In this document: positions 8,640-17,979 of the stretch, one piece after another
Numbering within the stretch: the stretch's first letter is position 1
Layout of the letters: the number at the start of each line of letters is the position of its first letter
Notes under the pieces: model-generated
Database searches by the model: none
What the model saw: only the letters and a program-made list of their open reading frames with translations
Told to the model about the DNA's origin: nothing
Program-made: the position numbers and the translations under genes
Origin: Candidatus Melainabacteria bacterium
GTDB lineage: Bacteria > Cyanobacteriota > Vampirovibrionia > Obscuribacterales > Obscuribacteraceae
Direction of reading: 5' to 3'
Assembly: GCA_016699165.1 (NCBI GenBank)
Contig: CP064963.1
Coordinates: 682,001 to 746,000, forward strand
DNA length: 64,000 nucleotides

Positions 8640-10922
8640 ATGACTAAATTTAGTAAAAAACAATTCGAAGATTTTTATGCAAGCCGCCAAACTAAGTACC
8701 AAGAAGCGCGCAAACGCCTTAATAGACCACTTACTCTTGCCGAAAAGATTCTCACCGCTCACCTGGACCACTGGCCCGAAGGCGAACTGGTCAGAGGCGA
8801 AACTTACGCATTCTTGAGACCTGACCGCGTAGCGATGCAAGATGCTACCGCTCAAATGGCTTTGCTCCAATTCATGCAAGCTCGCATAGATAAGGTAGCA
8901 GTTCCTACAACAGTACACTGCGACCACCTTATTCAAGCAAGAGTGGGTGTTGATGCAGATATGAAACAGGCATTGAACGACAACCAGGAAGTCTATGACT
9001 TCTTGCGTACCGCTTCAGCCCGTCACGGAATTGGCTTTTGGAAGCCAAACTCAGGCATTATTCACCAAGTTGTTCTTGAGCAATACGCATTTCCAGGCGG
9101 CATGATGATTGGAACCGACTCGCATACACCAAATGCCGGCGGACTTTGCATGGTCGCAATCGGCGTGGGCGGAGCAGATGCTGTAGATGTGATGGTTGGC
9201 GAAGCCTGGGGCGTGCGCTGGCCAAAACTTATCGGTATTCATTTAAAAGGTAAGCTCAACGGCTGGGCATCACCTAAAGATATTATTTTAAAAGTAGCTG
9301 GCATACTCACCGTAGCTGGTGGCACAGGCGCTATCGTCGAATACTTTGGCGAAGGAACCAAATCTATTAGTGCCACAGGCAAAGCCACTATCACAAACAT
9401 GGGTGCTGAGCTAGGCGCAACTACATCTATATTTCCATACGACGATCGCTCGGCTAAATATCTTGCAGCCTCCGGTCGCAAAGACTTAGCTGAAATGGCT
9501 AACCAAGCCATCGAATATTTGCGTCCCGATCCTGAAGTGATGCAAGAACCAGAAAAATACTTCGACAAATTAATCGAAATTGATTTGGATGAACTTGAGC
9601 CTTATGTAGTTGGTCCTCACTCACCAGACGTGGCGCGTCCCATTTCGCAAATGGCAAATGACGTCAGAGAAAAAGACTATCCAGAAGAATTGAAATATGC
9701 CCTTATAGGCTCCTGCACAAATTCTTCTTACGAAGACATGTCGCGAGCAGCCTCTGTGGCAAGACAAGCTAGCGCCCACGGTTTAAAATCGACTTGTGGA
9801 TTAATGGTTACACCAGGCTCCGAGCAAGTTTATGCCACCATTAAACGCGACGGTCAAATAGACGATTTAGAAAAAATCGGTGCTACAGTGCTTGCCAACG
9901 CCTGCGGACCTTGTATTGGTCAATGGAAGCGCGATGACATCAAGAGTGGAGAGCGCAACTCGATTCTTACAAGTTTCAATCGTAACTTCCAAAAACGAAA
10001 CGACGGCAACGCTGAGACACTAGCCTTTATCAGCAGCCCAGAACTTGTAATCGCTATGTCACTAAGCGGCAAATTAACTTTCAATCCACTGACAGACTCT
10101 CTAACAGACAAAGAGGGCAAGTCGGTAAAACTAACTCCACCAGAAGGTCTTGAGCTGCCAGCTCAAGGATTTGTTTCTGACCTCACTGGTTTCATTGAGC
10201 CTCCTTCAAATGGAAACGATATAGAAGTAGCCGTCTCTCCAGAAAGCAATCGTTTGCAATTGCTTGATCCTTTTGCTCCATGGGACGGTAAAGACATCGA
10301 GAACTTGCCTGTATTGCTCAAAGCTAAAGGAAAGTGCACCACAGACCATATTTCTCCAGCTGGAGAATGGCTTAAATTCCGCGGTCACTTAGACAAGATA
10401 AGCAATAACATGTTCATCACCGCCCAAGATGATTTCTGTGAAGAGCCAGGCAAATGCTATGACCTCTTCACCAAAGAGAAAGGCAACATCCCAGAAGTTG
10501 CCCGTCACTACAAATTGGAAAATCAACCCTGGGTTGTAATTGGTGATACCAATTACGGTGAAGGTTCAAGTCGCGAACACGCCGCGATGTCACCAAGATT
10601 TCTTGGCTGTAAGGCAGTGATAGTGCGCAGCTTCGCTCGTATTCACGAAACCAATTTGAAGAAACAAGGTATTCTTCCATTTACTTTCGCCAATCCTGCT
10701 GACTATGCCAAAATCAAACCTTATGACAGAATCAGCATCGGTGGTTTGCACAAGTTAGAGCCTGAAACTCCAGTCACCATGGTCGTCACGCATACTGATG
10801 GCAGCAAAGACGAAATAGTATTGAATCAAACAATGACTCAAGAACAAATTGAATGGTTCAAAGAAGGCAGCGCACTAAACTTGATCAAAAAACGTCGTCA
10901 GGAAGAATTGGCACACGCCTAA
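8640..10922 (+). CDS. acn: Aconitate hydratase
   Basis: A 760-aa TCA-cycle enzyme isomerising citrate to isocitrate with a [4Fe-4S] cluster. The cluster cysteines lie in IGSCTNSS (about residue 359) and in ACGPCIGQW (about 421-424). The swivel-domain active-site motif GSSREHAA is at about 641. The sequence style (short N-terminus, about 760 aa, [20 protein letters not shown]) resembles mitochondrial-type aconitase rather than the approximately 890-aa AcnA or AcnB. The start is supported by AAGAGGT. With sdh and the cbb3 oxidase it points to an oxidative TCA cycle. Confidence 0.96.
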   Translation: MTKFSKKQFEDFYASRQTKYQEARKRLNRPLTLAEKILTAHLDHWPEGELVRGETYAFLRPDRVAMQDATAQMALLQFMQARIDKVAVPTTVHCDHLIQARVGVDADMKQALNDNQEVYDFLRTASARHGIGFWKPNSGIIHQVVLEQYAFPGGMMIGTDSHTPNAGGLCMVAIGVGGADAVDVMVGEAWGVRWPKLIGIHLKGKLNGWASPKDIILKVAGILTVAGGTGAIVEYFGEGTKSISATGKATITNMGAELGATTSIFPYDDRSAKYLAASGRKDLAEMANQAIEYLRPDPEVMQEPEKYFDKLIEIDLDELEPYVVGPHSPDVARPISQMANDVREKDYPEELKYALIGSCTNSSYEDMSRAASVARQASAHGLKSTCGLMVTPGSEQVYATIKRDGQIDDLEKIGATVLANACGPCIGQWKRDDIKSGERNSILTSFNRNFQKRNDGNAETLAFISSPELVIAMSLSGKLTFNPLTDSLTDKEGKSVKLTPPEGLELPAQGFVSDLTGFIEPPSNGNDIEVAVSPESNRLQLLDPFAPWDGKDIENLPVLLKAKGKCTTDHISPAGEWLKFRGHLDKISNNMFITAQDDFCEEPGKCYDLFTKEKGNIPEVARHYKLENQPWVVIGDTNYGEGSSREHAAMSPRFLGCKAVIVRSFARIHETNLKKQGILPFTFANPADYAKIKPYDRISIGGLHKLEPETPVTMVVTHTDGSKDEIVLNQTMTQEQIEWFKEGSALNLIKKRRQEELAHA

Positions 10923-10972
10923 CACAAGATTAGTGGAACTGAATTTAGTATCGCTATAAATCCAGCCTGCTT

Positions 10973-11442
10973 TTAACTTATGGTGGCAGTATCAATCTTC
11001 ACTCTAGCTTCTCTGGCTCTAGCAGTAGTGCTTGGAGCAATGTGCTCATCGAACAGTTCTGCTCTTTTTTCCATCACTTCTGCAGCGTGTGAAAATTTCA
11101 TTTCGCGAAGAAGCGCGCCGTACTCTCTCAAAGTCACTCCCAGAACGGGATGATCGTCTTGCATCATTTGGTTGCATCTATTTAGAGTCTGCAAAAATTG
11201 TTCTTCCGCTTCCATGTAGCGATCTGTTTTAACTAGAACGCGAGCTAAGTCTAGCGAACTCAAAACCACTTCTCGTGCGGTAATTCCTTGCACACGCGCT
11301 TCAATGGTCAAAATAAGTCTAAGTATTTTTCGCATGCCACCAGATCGTCTCTGTCAAACCAGTGCCTGGCCAATGTGTACAGACCTGGAATCAGGTGCTC
11401 AGCGGACGGTCTACGGTCAAGCCGCATTGCTTCGCTAACCAT
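10973..11442 (-). pseudogene. TPR-type protein broken by a one-base frameshift
   Basis: Two minus-strand frames join into one protein. The first runs from ATG 11442 (AAGGAG 7 nt upstream) to a TGA at 11308. The second is open from 11335 to 10973. Adding one A in the five-A tract (T-run at 11326-11330 on the plus strand) gives a continuous protein of about 156 aa reading ACEKILRLILTIEARV across the joint. The downstream part has TPR-like helices (LDLARVLVKTDRYMEAEEQF; LREYGALLREMKFSHAAEVMEKRAEL). It may be a true pseudogene or a homopolymer sequencing error. A translated form could be a scaffold protein. Confidence 0.7.
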
Positions 11443-11603
11443 ATGTTTGCTCCTTGTGACCCCATCAAGCAGGATTCTAAAAAACTTGTGCCCTAGTATG
11501 ATTTTGCCTAGTTTCAAGGAGAAGTAAGGCTAAGTTTGACTATATTCCAATAAGTGCAAGCCCTCATTTTTCGCTACAAAAGGGTCTAAAAATGCAATAT
11601 CTC

Positions 11604-12455
11604 TTAAACTAAGCTGATTAAGCCTTTTAAAGCCTCGACATATTCTTGAGGCTTCAAGGTGCAAATATCACTGTGGGCACAATCGGCATACAAGACAAAT
11701 TGCTTCTTGTCGTGACTTATGGCATTGAACAATTCTTCAGCGTGCGAAAAAGGAATTACCGAGTCGAGCTCGCCATGGACGATTAGTACCGGTACCTTAC
11801 TGCGCTTGAGCACCGAAAGGCTATCAAGACCCGGCATGGGATAAAGCCATTTGGGATAAAGACGCAAAATAGGATATTTGTGACCGGCGATTGCTTTTAG
11901 GCTTGAAAAGCCAGACTGCAAAATAAGAGCTGCGCATTTTCTTAGATCGGACAAATGACACGAGACCGAAACACCTAATGATTCGCCATATATCACTATA
12001 TGCTCGGGTTTCACTCCCTGCTCACTGACCAAATAATCGTAGGCTGAGACAGAGTCTTCGATAACGTTTTCGATTGTGGCAAAACCATCGCTATATCCGT
12101 AACCTTGATAGTCGTATAGAAAGACAGAGTATCCCGCTTTAAGCAGTAGGGAGCAAATTGCCACACGGTTTTCAATGGTTCCGGCATTGCCATGATTAAA
12201 GAGAATAGTGAATCTACTCTCAGATTGTTTGAAATACCAGCCGTTCAAACGAGAGCCATTTTTTGAGCTGAAATCTATATTCTTCCCTTGAATTCCCTCA
12301 AGACAAGGCACCCGTCCTGGCTCTAAAGTTCTTGTGCCGGGACGAAAAAGAAAATTGGCATAGAGCGGCTTATTAAGCCTGGGAGCAAAGATCATATAGA
12401 TAAGAAAAATGAAAAAGGAAGAGAGGGACATTTTGTTATAATTTCGCACGCTCAT
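11604..12455 (-). CDS. Alpha/beta hydrolase with N-terminal membrane anchor
   Basis: A 283-aa serine hydrolase. Residues about 8-26 form a hydrophobic anchor (SLSSFFIFLIYMIFA). The fold is Bem46/ABHD-like: oxyanion segment FNHGNAGT, nucleophile elbow GESLG, acid in VHGELDSVIP and catalytic His in ADCAHSD. The substrate is unknown. There is no Shine-Dalgarno; a TAGAAT box ends 7 nt before the ATG. It is divergent from the sdh operon with a 31-nt gap, so the two promoters must overlap. Confidence 0.85.
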   Translation of the reverse strand: MSVRNYNKMSLSSFFIFLIYMIFAPRLNKPLYANFLFRPGTRTLEPGRVPCLEGIQGKNIDFSSKNGSRLNGWYFKQSESRFTILFNHGNAGTIENRVAICSLLLKAGYSVFLYDYQGYGYSDGFATIENVIEDSVSAYDYLVSEQGVKPEHIVIYGESLGVSVSCHLSDLRKCAALILQSGFSSLKAIAGHKYPILRLYPKWLYPMPGLDSLSVLKRSKVPVLIVHGELDSVIPFSHAEELFNAISHDKKQFVLYADCAHSDICTLKPQEYVEALKGLISLV

Positions 12456-12461
12456 TGCTAA

Positions 12462-12467
12462 ATTCTA
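12462..12467 (-). promoter_or_regulatory. -10 box TAGAAT of a probable leaderless start
   Basis: It ends 7 nt before the hydrolase ATG at 12455. Together with the upstream ACATCAGGG it repeats the layout seen at 5802-5807. Confidence 0.55.
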
Positions 12468-12486
12468 CCCTGATGTAGGCAACCTC

Positions 12487-13263
12487 ATGACAGAAGCACA
12501 AACCGAACCAAAAGCTCCCGGATCAAGACCTTCGCATCCTGATATCACGCAAAGAAAAGATGCGTGGTGGGGAGAGCCGGCAACTATTGCCACCATTTTC
12601 ATTGCGTTCATTATTTACGCCACCTTTAGAGTGTTCGAAAATAATTACTTCGAAAGTGGCAATTTTCTTTCTCCATTCTATTCTCCCAAGCTTGTTTTCG
12701 ACTGGTGGAAATTCTCGCCAGCCATCTTAATCTTGTGGATACCAGCTGGTTTCAGAACCACTTGTTATTATTATCGCAAAGCGTATTATCGCTCTTTCTT
12801 CATGACTCCGCCTGCATGCGGAGTGGACCCATACGGTAAAGACGGATACACAGGCGAAACCAAATTTCCATTCGTCTTTCAAAATTTGCACCGCTACTTC
12901 TTTTATCTAGCTGCTCTTGTACTGATTTTTCTCTGGTACGACGCAGTGGTTTCACTGTTTAAACCCGAAGGCGGAATGCAGCTGAGCATACTTTCAATAG
13001 TGATGTTTGCTAACTGCTTTTTCTTGAGCGGTTATACATTTGGCTGTCACGCATACAGACACCTCTGCGGGGGGAGTTTGGATTGTTTTTCCAGCTGCAC
13101 TAAAGCCAAAACGCGCTTCAAAGTGTGGGAGTTTGTTACCAAGCTGAACGAGCACCACATGGGTTGGGCATGGTGCAGTTTGTTTTCAGTGGCACTGACA
13201 GACCTTTATATCAGGCAGGTTTGTACTGGTGCTGCTAACCCCATCATTCTATTTCAGTTCTAA
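12487..13263 (+). CDS. sdhC: Succinate dehydrogenase membrane anchor subunit
   Basis: A 258-aa membrane protein with five predicted TM segments (about 33-50, 77-96, 135-158, 167-186, 225-243). It is a single anchor of about 250 aa rather than the SdhC/SdhD pair of proteobacteria, and resembles the single-subunit anchors of the Sdh1-type enzymes of actinobacteria. Candidate haem or quinone-site histidines are H135, H188, H192, H223 and H224. It heads the operon, 24 nt before sdhA. The ATG has only a poor ribosome-binding site. Assignment rests mainly on context and topology. Confidence 0.8.
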   Translation: MTEAQTEPKAPGSRPSHPDITQRKDAWWGEPATIATIFIAFIIYATFRVFENNYFESGNFLSPFYSPKLVFDWWKFSPAILILWIPAGFRTTCYYYRKAYYRSFFMTPPACGVDPYGKDGYTGETKFPFVFQNLHRYFFYLAALVLIFLWYDAVVSLFKPEGGMQLSILSIVMFANCFFLSGYTFGCHAYRHLCGGSLDCFSSCTKAKTRFKVWEFVTKLNEHHMGWAWCSLFSVALTDLYIRQVCTGAANPIILFQF

Positions 13264-13287
13264 AGTTTCTAAAGGAAGCAAATAAAA

Positions 13288-15108
13288 ATGACCTCCAATA
13301 TAGAATCCATCGAAACAGTCGAGCACGACGTGATCGTGGTAGGAGCAGGCGGTGCTGGACTTAGAGCGGCAATTGAAGTTTCTGCTCAAGGCTTGTCTGT
13401 CGGTCTTGTCTGCAAATCGCTTTTAGGCAAGGCACACACAGTAATGGCGGAAGGCGGAGTGGCTGCGGCCCTTGCCAACGTCGACCAAGAAGATGGATGG
13501 GAAACACACTTTCGCGACACCATGAACGGTGGCAAGAAATTGAACAATTGGCGCATGGCTCAATTGCACGCGCAAGAAGCTCCTGACCGTGTCAAAGAAC
13601 TTGAGCGCTGGGGTGCAGTTTTTGACCGTACAAAAGATGGAAAAATTTTGCAACGTGCTTTTGGTGGACACAAGTGGAAACGTTTGTGTCACGTAGGAGA
13701 TCGCACCGGACTTGAGATGATTCGTACTCTGCAAGACAGAGGCGTGCACCAGGGCATCAAAGTCTACATGGAGTGCACCATTACTAAATTGCTCAAAGAC
13801 GGCGACAAAATTGCCGGAGCACTGGGATATTATCGCGAAGACGGAAGATTGATTTTGTTCAAAACAAAAGCAGTCGTTCTGGCATCAGGTGGTGTTGGCA
13901 AAATTTATTCCATCACTTCAAACTCGTGGGAATATACAGCCGACGGTCAGTCTCTCGCCTATGAAGCAGGTGCTGAACTTATAGATATGGAATTTGTTCA
14001 GTTCCACCCAACTGGCATGGTCTGGCCACCAGGGGTTCGCGGCTTACTTGTTACCGAAGGCGTGCGTGGAGAAGGCGGACTGCTCACCAATAACAAAGGC
14101 GAGCGCTTTATGTTTAATTACTTGCCTGAATCTACTCGCCATGAATTTGCTGCCGATGTAAAAGAAGCAAAAGAGTGGATCGACGCAGCTATTGCCGGTC
14201 AAAAAACAACAGCGCGCAGACCCCCAGAATTATCGACTAGAGACAACGTTGCTCGCGCAATCTATACAGAAGTAAAAGAAGGACGTGGCTCGCCGCATGG
14301 TGGCGTGTTCCTGGATATTTCGTATCAAGACTCTGATCGTGTGCGCAAGAAATTGCCTTCTATGTATCACCAGTTCAAAGAACTTGCAGACGTAGACATT
14401 ACCGCAGGTCCAATGGAAGTTGGTCCAACTTGCCACTACATCATGGGCGGTATCAAAGTAGACGCCGACACCGCACAAACTAGGGTGCCCGGAATATTTG
14501 CCGCAGGCGAAGTGGCAGGCGGAATGCACGGCGCCAATAGACTTGGTGGAAACTCACTTTCAGACTTAGTGGTGTTTGGTCGCAGAGCAGGACTTGGTGC
14601 TGCTGAGTACGCCAAAGGCTTAAAAGAAATGCCTAAGTTCAAAGATAGCGATGTTCAAGCTGCAATAGAAGAGCTTGACGCACCGCTTAATCGTACAGAA
14701 GGTCCTAATCCTTACGATTTGCACAAAAAAATGAACGAGATTATGAGTGCGTATGTTGGCATTTTCAGAGAAGCTTCTGAAATGAAAATAGGCGTCGAAA
14801 AAGTTGCCGAACTGAAAAAAGAAATCGCCAAAGTACGAGTTGGCGGCGGCAAGAAATTCAACCCCGGCTGGCATTTGTGCCGTGATTTGAAAAACTTGAT
14901 TGTGGCAGCAGAAGCAGTGGCAGTGAGCGCCTTATCGCGCGAAGAAAGCCGCGGAGCTCACAGCCGTCTCGACTTCCCTAATTTGGAAGATGAGAAATGG
15001 GGACACGTCAACTCAACTTTGAGTAAAGACGGTGACAAGATGAAACTCGAACACAAGCCGCTAGCTTCGATGCCTGCCGACTTGAAAAAATTATTCGAAA
15101 CCAAATAG
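13288..15108 (+). CDS. sdhA: Succinate dehydrogenase flavoprotein subunit
   Basis: A 606-aa catalytic subunit oxidising succinate to fumarate. The FAD-binding Rossmann motif (VVGAGGAGL, residues 17-25) is followed by H50 in KAHTVMAEGG, the expected covalent FAD attachment site. Active-site segments QFHPTGM, RGEGG and RLGGNSLSDLVVFGRRAG are present. Length is normal. AAAGGAAG precedes the ATG. It could in principle be a fumarate reductase, but the aerobic context favours SDH. sdhB follows after 10 nt. Confidence 0.95.
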   Translation: MTSNIESIETVEHDVIVVGAGGAGLRAAIEVSAQGLSVGLVCKSLLGKAHTVMAEGGVAAALANVDQEDGWETHFRDTMNGGKKLNNWRMAQLHAQEAPDRVKELERWGAVFDRTKDGKILQRAFGGHKWKRLCHVGDRTGLEMIRTLQDRGVHQGIKVYMECTITKLLKDGDKIAGALGYYREDGRLILFKTKAVVLASGGVGKIYSITSNSWEYTADGQSLAYEAGAELIDMEFVQFHPTGMVWPPGVRGLLVTEGVRGEGGLLTNNKGERFMFNYLPESTRHEFAADVKEAKEWIDAAIAGQKTTARRPPELSTRDNVARAIYTEVKEGRGSPHGGVFLDISYQDSDRVRKKLPSMYHQFKELADVDITAGPMEVGPTCHYIMGGIKVDADTAQTRVPGIFAAGEVAGGMHGANRLGGNSLSDLVVFGRRAGLGAAEYAKGLKEMPKFKDSDVQAAIEELDAPLNRTEGPNPYDLHKKMNEIMSAYVGIFREASEMKIGVEKVAELKKEIAKVRVGGGKKFNPGWHLCRDLKNLIVAAEAVAVSALSREESRGAHSRLDFPNLEDEKWGHVNSTLSKDGDKMKLEHKPLASMPADLKKLFETK

Positions 15109-15118
15109 GAGCCGTCAA

Positions 15119-15898
15119 ATGTCTGAATCTCATTCCAGATCAAAAGAAGCTACCTTGAAAGTCTACAGAGGCGACGGCGCTCAAGGTCAATTCGAAACAT
15201 ATAAAGTGCCCATGGAAGCGGGCATGGTTGTTCTCGATGCCATTCACTACATTCAAGCTAATTACGCTCCAGACCTTGCTGTTCGCTGGAATTGCAAAGC
15301 CGCCAAATGTGGTTCGTGCAGTGCCGAGGTCAATGGTCATCCAAGTTTGATGTGCAAAACGCGCATGGACCATTTTGAAGATGGCGAAGAAATTGTTGTT
15401 CAGCCCATGAAAACATTCCCGCTCATAAAAGACCTGGTGACCGACGTCTCCTGGAACTACAGAGTAAACGAAAAAATCAAACCGTTTTCTCCAGATGAAT
15501 CAGACACCAAAGAATGGGTCATCTATCAAGAAGACATCGAGCGTGTGCAAGAATTCAGAAAATGTATCGAATGTTTCTTGTGTCAAGACGTTTGTCACGT
15601 GCTTCGTGATCACGAGAAAAAAGATGGCAACGAACAATTTATGGGACCACGCTTTTTGGTTCGTACAGCCGGTCTTGAAATGCACCCCAAAGACACTGCT
15701 GACCGCCTTGATTATTTAAAAAATGAAGGACACATCGGTTATTGCAACATCACCAAATGCTGTAGCGAAGTCTGTCCAGAAGAAATTCACATCACAGACA
15801 ACGCCATTATTCCGCTTAAAGAACGCGTCGTTGACGAGTATTACGACCCGCTAGCCAAAGTGTTCAAGAACATGTTTGGTGGCGGCAAAAACAAGTAA
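15119..15898 (+). CDS. sdhB: Succinate dehydrogenase iron-sulfur subunit
   Basis: A 259-aa electron-transfer subunit. The [2Fe-2S] ferredoxin domain has ligands C59, C64, C67 and C79. Two C-terminal cysteine clusters (CIECFLCQDVC and CNITKCCSEVCPE) supply the [4Fe-4S] and [3Fe-4S] or second [4Fe-4S] centres. The Shine-Dalgarno TAGGAG overlaps the sdhA stop, indicating tight coupling. It is the last gene of the sdh operon; a 210-nt gap with no clear terminator follows. Confidence 0.95.
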   Translation: MSESHSRSKEATLKVYRGDGAQGQFETYKVPMEAGMVVLDAIHYIQANYAPDLAVRWNCKAAKCGSCSAEVNGHPSLMCKTRMDHFEDGEEIVVQPMKTFPLIKDLVTDVSWNYRVNEKIKPFSPDESDTKEWVIYQEDIERVQEFRKCIECFLCQDVCHVLRDHEKKDGNEQFMGPRFLVRTAGLEMHPKDTADRLDYLKNEGHIGYCNITKCCSEVCPEEIHITDNAIIPLKERVVDEYYDPLAKVFKNMFGGGKNK

Positions 15899-16108
15899 CG
15901 AACACTCAAGTTATTTACATTTAGATATTCCTTAGTATACTTAGACTAATCTTGGCATCCTGTCAGGTGAAAAAAGAAAGCTATAGGTGAACCTTGCACT
16001 CAAGTGCGCCTTGCAAACGAATAGATTTGCAAAAGTAGAGCTTCAACTTAAACAAATAGACAAACTCGAAACTCCCAGGCGCTTGCTGAAATTCGATAAG
16101 AAGAATAA

Positions 16109-17380
16109 ATGACTGGAAATGACAGACAACCAGTTGAATCTCAAAGCGCTGATACTGTTGGTATCAACACCACTTCTGATGGCAACTCAGAGCAAATCGC
16201 CTTTGATAGATTGCCTTATGCAGCTCAAACTATCACCACCACTCAAAACAGTAACGAAAGATCTGTTGATAATGTTCTTCCCCGAGCAAATTTCAACGAT
16301 GGCGGATTCATTTTTGAACCTTTACAGAAAATCACTCTAGAGCAAGAACTTCGCTCCATGTCTTTGCCACTAGCAAAAACAGCGAATGCGGCAAATCCAG
16401 AAAAATTTATTTCTGATGCTATTGATGGTGCAAAAAAGCTTCTTGATGCCCCTAGAGAAGACAAGCAAAGACTCTTTACCGAAATAATTTCTGGATCCAT
16501 AAAAGATCATCCTGAAGCTGCTAAAGGCTTCTTTAGCCGCTTACTAAATTCAGCCTTGAACCTGGGATCAGACTCTTCATTGTTGATTTCTACATTTGGA
16601 CCAGTAGCTGTTCTCTCAGACAAAAACAATAGTTGAAGTATTATTGCCTCAGCGTTTCAGGGGGATGGCAAAGATACATTGGAACGAGATTTTTCAGTCT
16701 ACACTGCAGCATCTAACAGCGCGCGTATACTAGATGAGGCTTACAAACAGATAAAGCCATCTGAAGTTGATTCTTTTAATTCATCTTACCTGGAACTTAT
16801 ATCGACACTTAAATCACACGGCATGCTTGAACCACTAGCAGTGACCTCAGCTCGTGAAAAACCTGCAAACCCGGACTATGTCAAACAACTTGAAGATATC
16901 AGAAAAATACGTCCTGGTCTGACTGAGTCTGAAGCGGCTGAATTATTATTAGCGGCAAACAGCGTTGCCTTTGCTCCAGGAACCGAAATGCAATCTCGGT
17001 TTACTCAAGCCATTGACAGACTCCTAGCTGGTAAGTCCTTTGATACCATGCAACACAAAGCCCTTAATACGAGCGGTCTTGTCCATGAATTGACGAAAGC
17101 AATGAATATTGTGACTAACTCTGGAGATTTTTCTCTACACGGCGAAAACCTATCTTTGATTTTTTTGCGCGATGCTCGTCAAAGAAGTGAAAGCAACAAA
17201 AACGGGATGGTAGGCATATATAATCTGCCAACCTACGAATTTAACACAACAGCATTTGACACGGTAATATCAATGCGTAACGAAATTTTGAAAGCGAGTA
17301 AACAGTTGAAGCCATCTCCAGGAATAAGCAACATGGGAAATGACGTTCTTGCCACAATGCGTTTGATTCCCAAAAGCTAA
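16109..17380 (+). pseudogene. Hypothetical protein interrupted by in-frame TGA
   Basis: The frame from ATG 16109 (AAGAAG upstream) is open to a TGA at 16634-16636 (codon 176) and then stays open in the same frame to 17380, 424 codons in all. The sequence reads sensibly through the stop (SDKNNS, stop, SIIASAFQGDGKDTLERDF). The second part has only a TTG at 16679 without a ribosome-binding site. A nonsense mutation or sequencing error is the simplest reading, since TGA ends other genes here. I recognise no domain: the N-terminal 80 residues are polar and disordered-looking, the rest helical. It may also be annotated as two hypothetical genes. Confidence 0.55.
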
Positions 17381-17943
17381 TAGCCGCCCTTGGGTAACTT
17401 AATTCCAATCATAATCAAAAAGGCTATGACGCCTATTATTCCGCTCGACCACTGATATACAAATTTTTCCACCGGATTTTTTTCAAGTGTAATTTGCCCA
17501 TTTCCACGCAGAGTATCATGCTGCCAGTAAGCGTGAAGAAGATACCGCCCGGGGGTATTAACTTTGAATTCGGCTACAGAATAAAAGTTGGCGCCCGATA
17601 AATCTCTGAAAGGAAAAATACGAGTGGCATGGTCATTTGGATTTAACGGCTCCAAATGAATACGCAAAGAATCTCTATACCTGCCGCCCTTAATGTACCA
17701 GCCAAAAGGGTCGACAATATCACCTTTGAAAAAAGCCACATAATCGCCCGGCTCTGCAATCTCAACCACGTGCACGCCATTTGCGTAAACGGTGATAGGC
17801 GGGTCTTTGCTGATCATAAAAATGGCATAGATACAGCTCATAAAAATGAGCGCGGCAAAGAGACGCTTCCAGAGCGCACTTCCCGATTTCGGGGTCGGGG
17901 TCGTTGGCAAACTTTTATCGACTGTAGCTACGGCTTCGGACAT
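17377..17943 (-). CDS. Membrane protein with extracytoplasmic beta domain
   Basis: A 188-aa protein of unknown family. A proline/threonine-rich N-terminus precedes TM1 (about 27-44, LFAALIFMSCIYAIFMI). A beta-rich domain of about 110 residues and TM2 near the C-terminus (about 167-182, SSGIIGVIAFLIMIGI) follow. The middle domain is probably outside the cytoplasm. The 3' end overlaps the broken gene at 16109-17380 by 4 nt. The start has no Shine-Dalgarno; a TATATC element ends 8 nt upstream. It is divergent from the acyltransferase gene. Confidence 0.65.
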   Translation of the reverse strand: MSEAVATVDKSLPTTPTPKSGSALWKRLFAALIFMSCIYAIFMISKDPPITVYANGVHVVEIAEPGDYVAFFKGDIVDPFGWYIKGGRYRDSLRIHLEPLNPNDHATRIFPFRDLSGANFYSVAEFKVNTPGRYLLHAYWQHDTLRGNGQITLEKNPVEKFVYQWSSGIIGVIAFLIMIGIKLPKGGY

Positions 17944-17950
17944 GGTAATT

Positions 17951-17973
17951 GATATACCCGGGTACTTTAGTAT
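17951..17973. promoter_or_regulatory. Divergent pair of leaderless-type -10 boxes
   Basis: Within the 36-nt gap between two divergent genes, TATATC on the minus strand (17956-17951) ends 8 nt before ATG 17943. TAGTAT on the plus strand (17968-17973) ends 7 nt before ATG 17980. Neither start has a Shine-Dalgarno. Confidence 0.5.
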
Positions 17974-17979
17974 TATCCC

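Noticed and set aside
11308..11335. Programmed -1 frameshift in the TPR gene
   Set aside because: The site is not a canonical X-XXY-YYZ heptamer, as only the A-site codon can re-pair.
16634..16636. TGA as selenocysteine codon
   Set aside because: No SECIS-like hairpin recognised and no selenoprotein family match; nonsense mutation or sequencing error is simpler.
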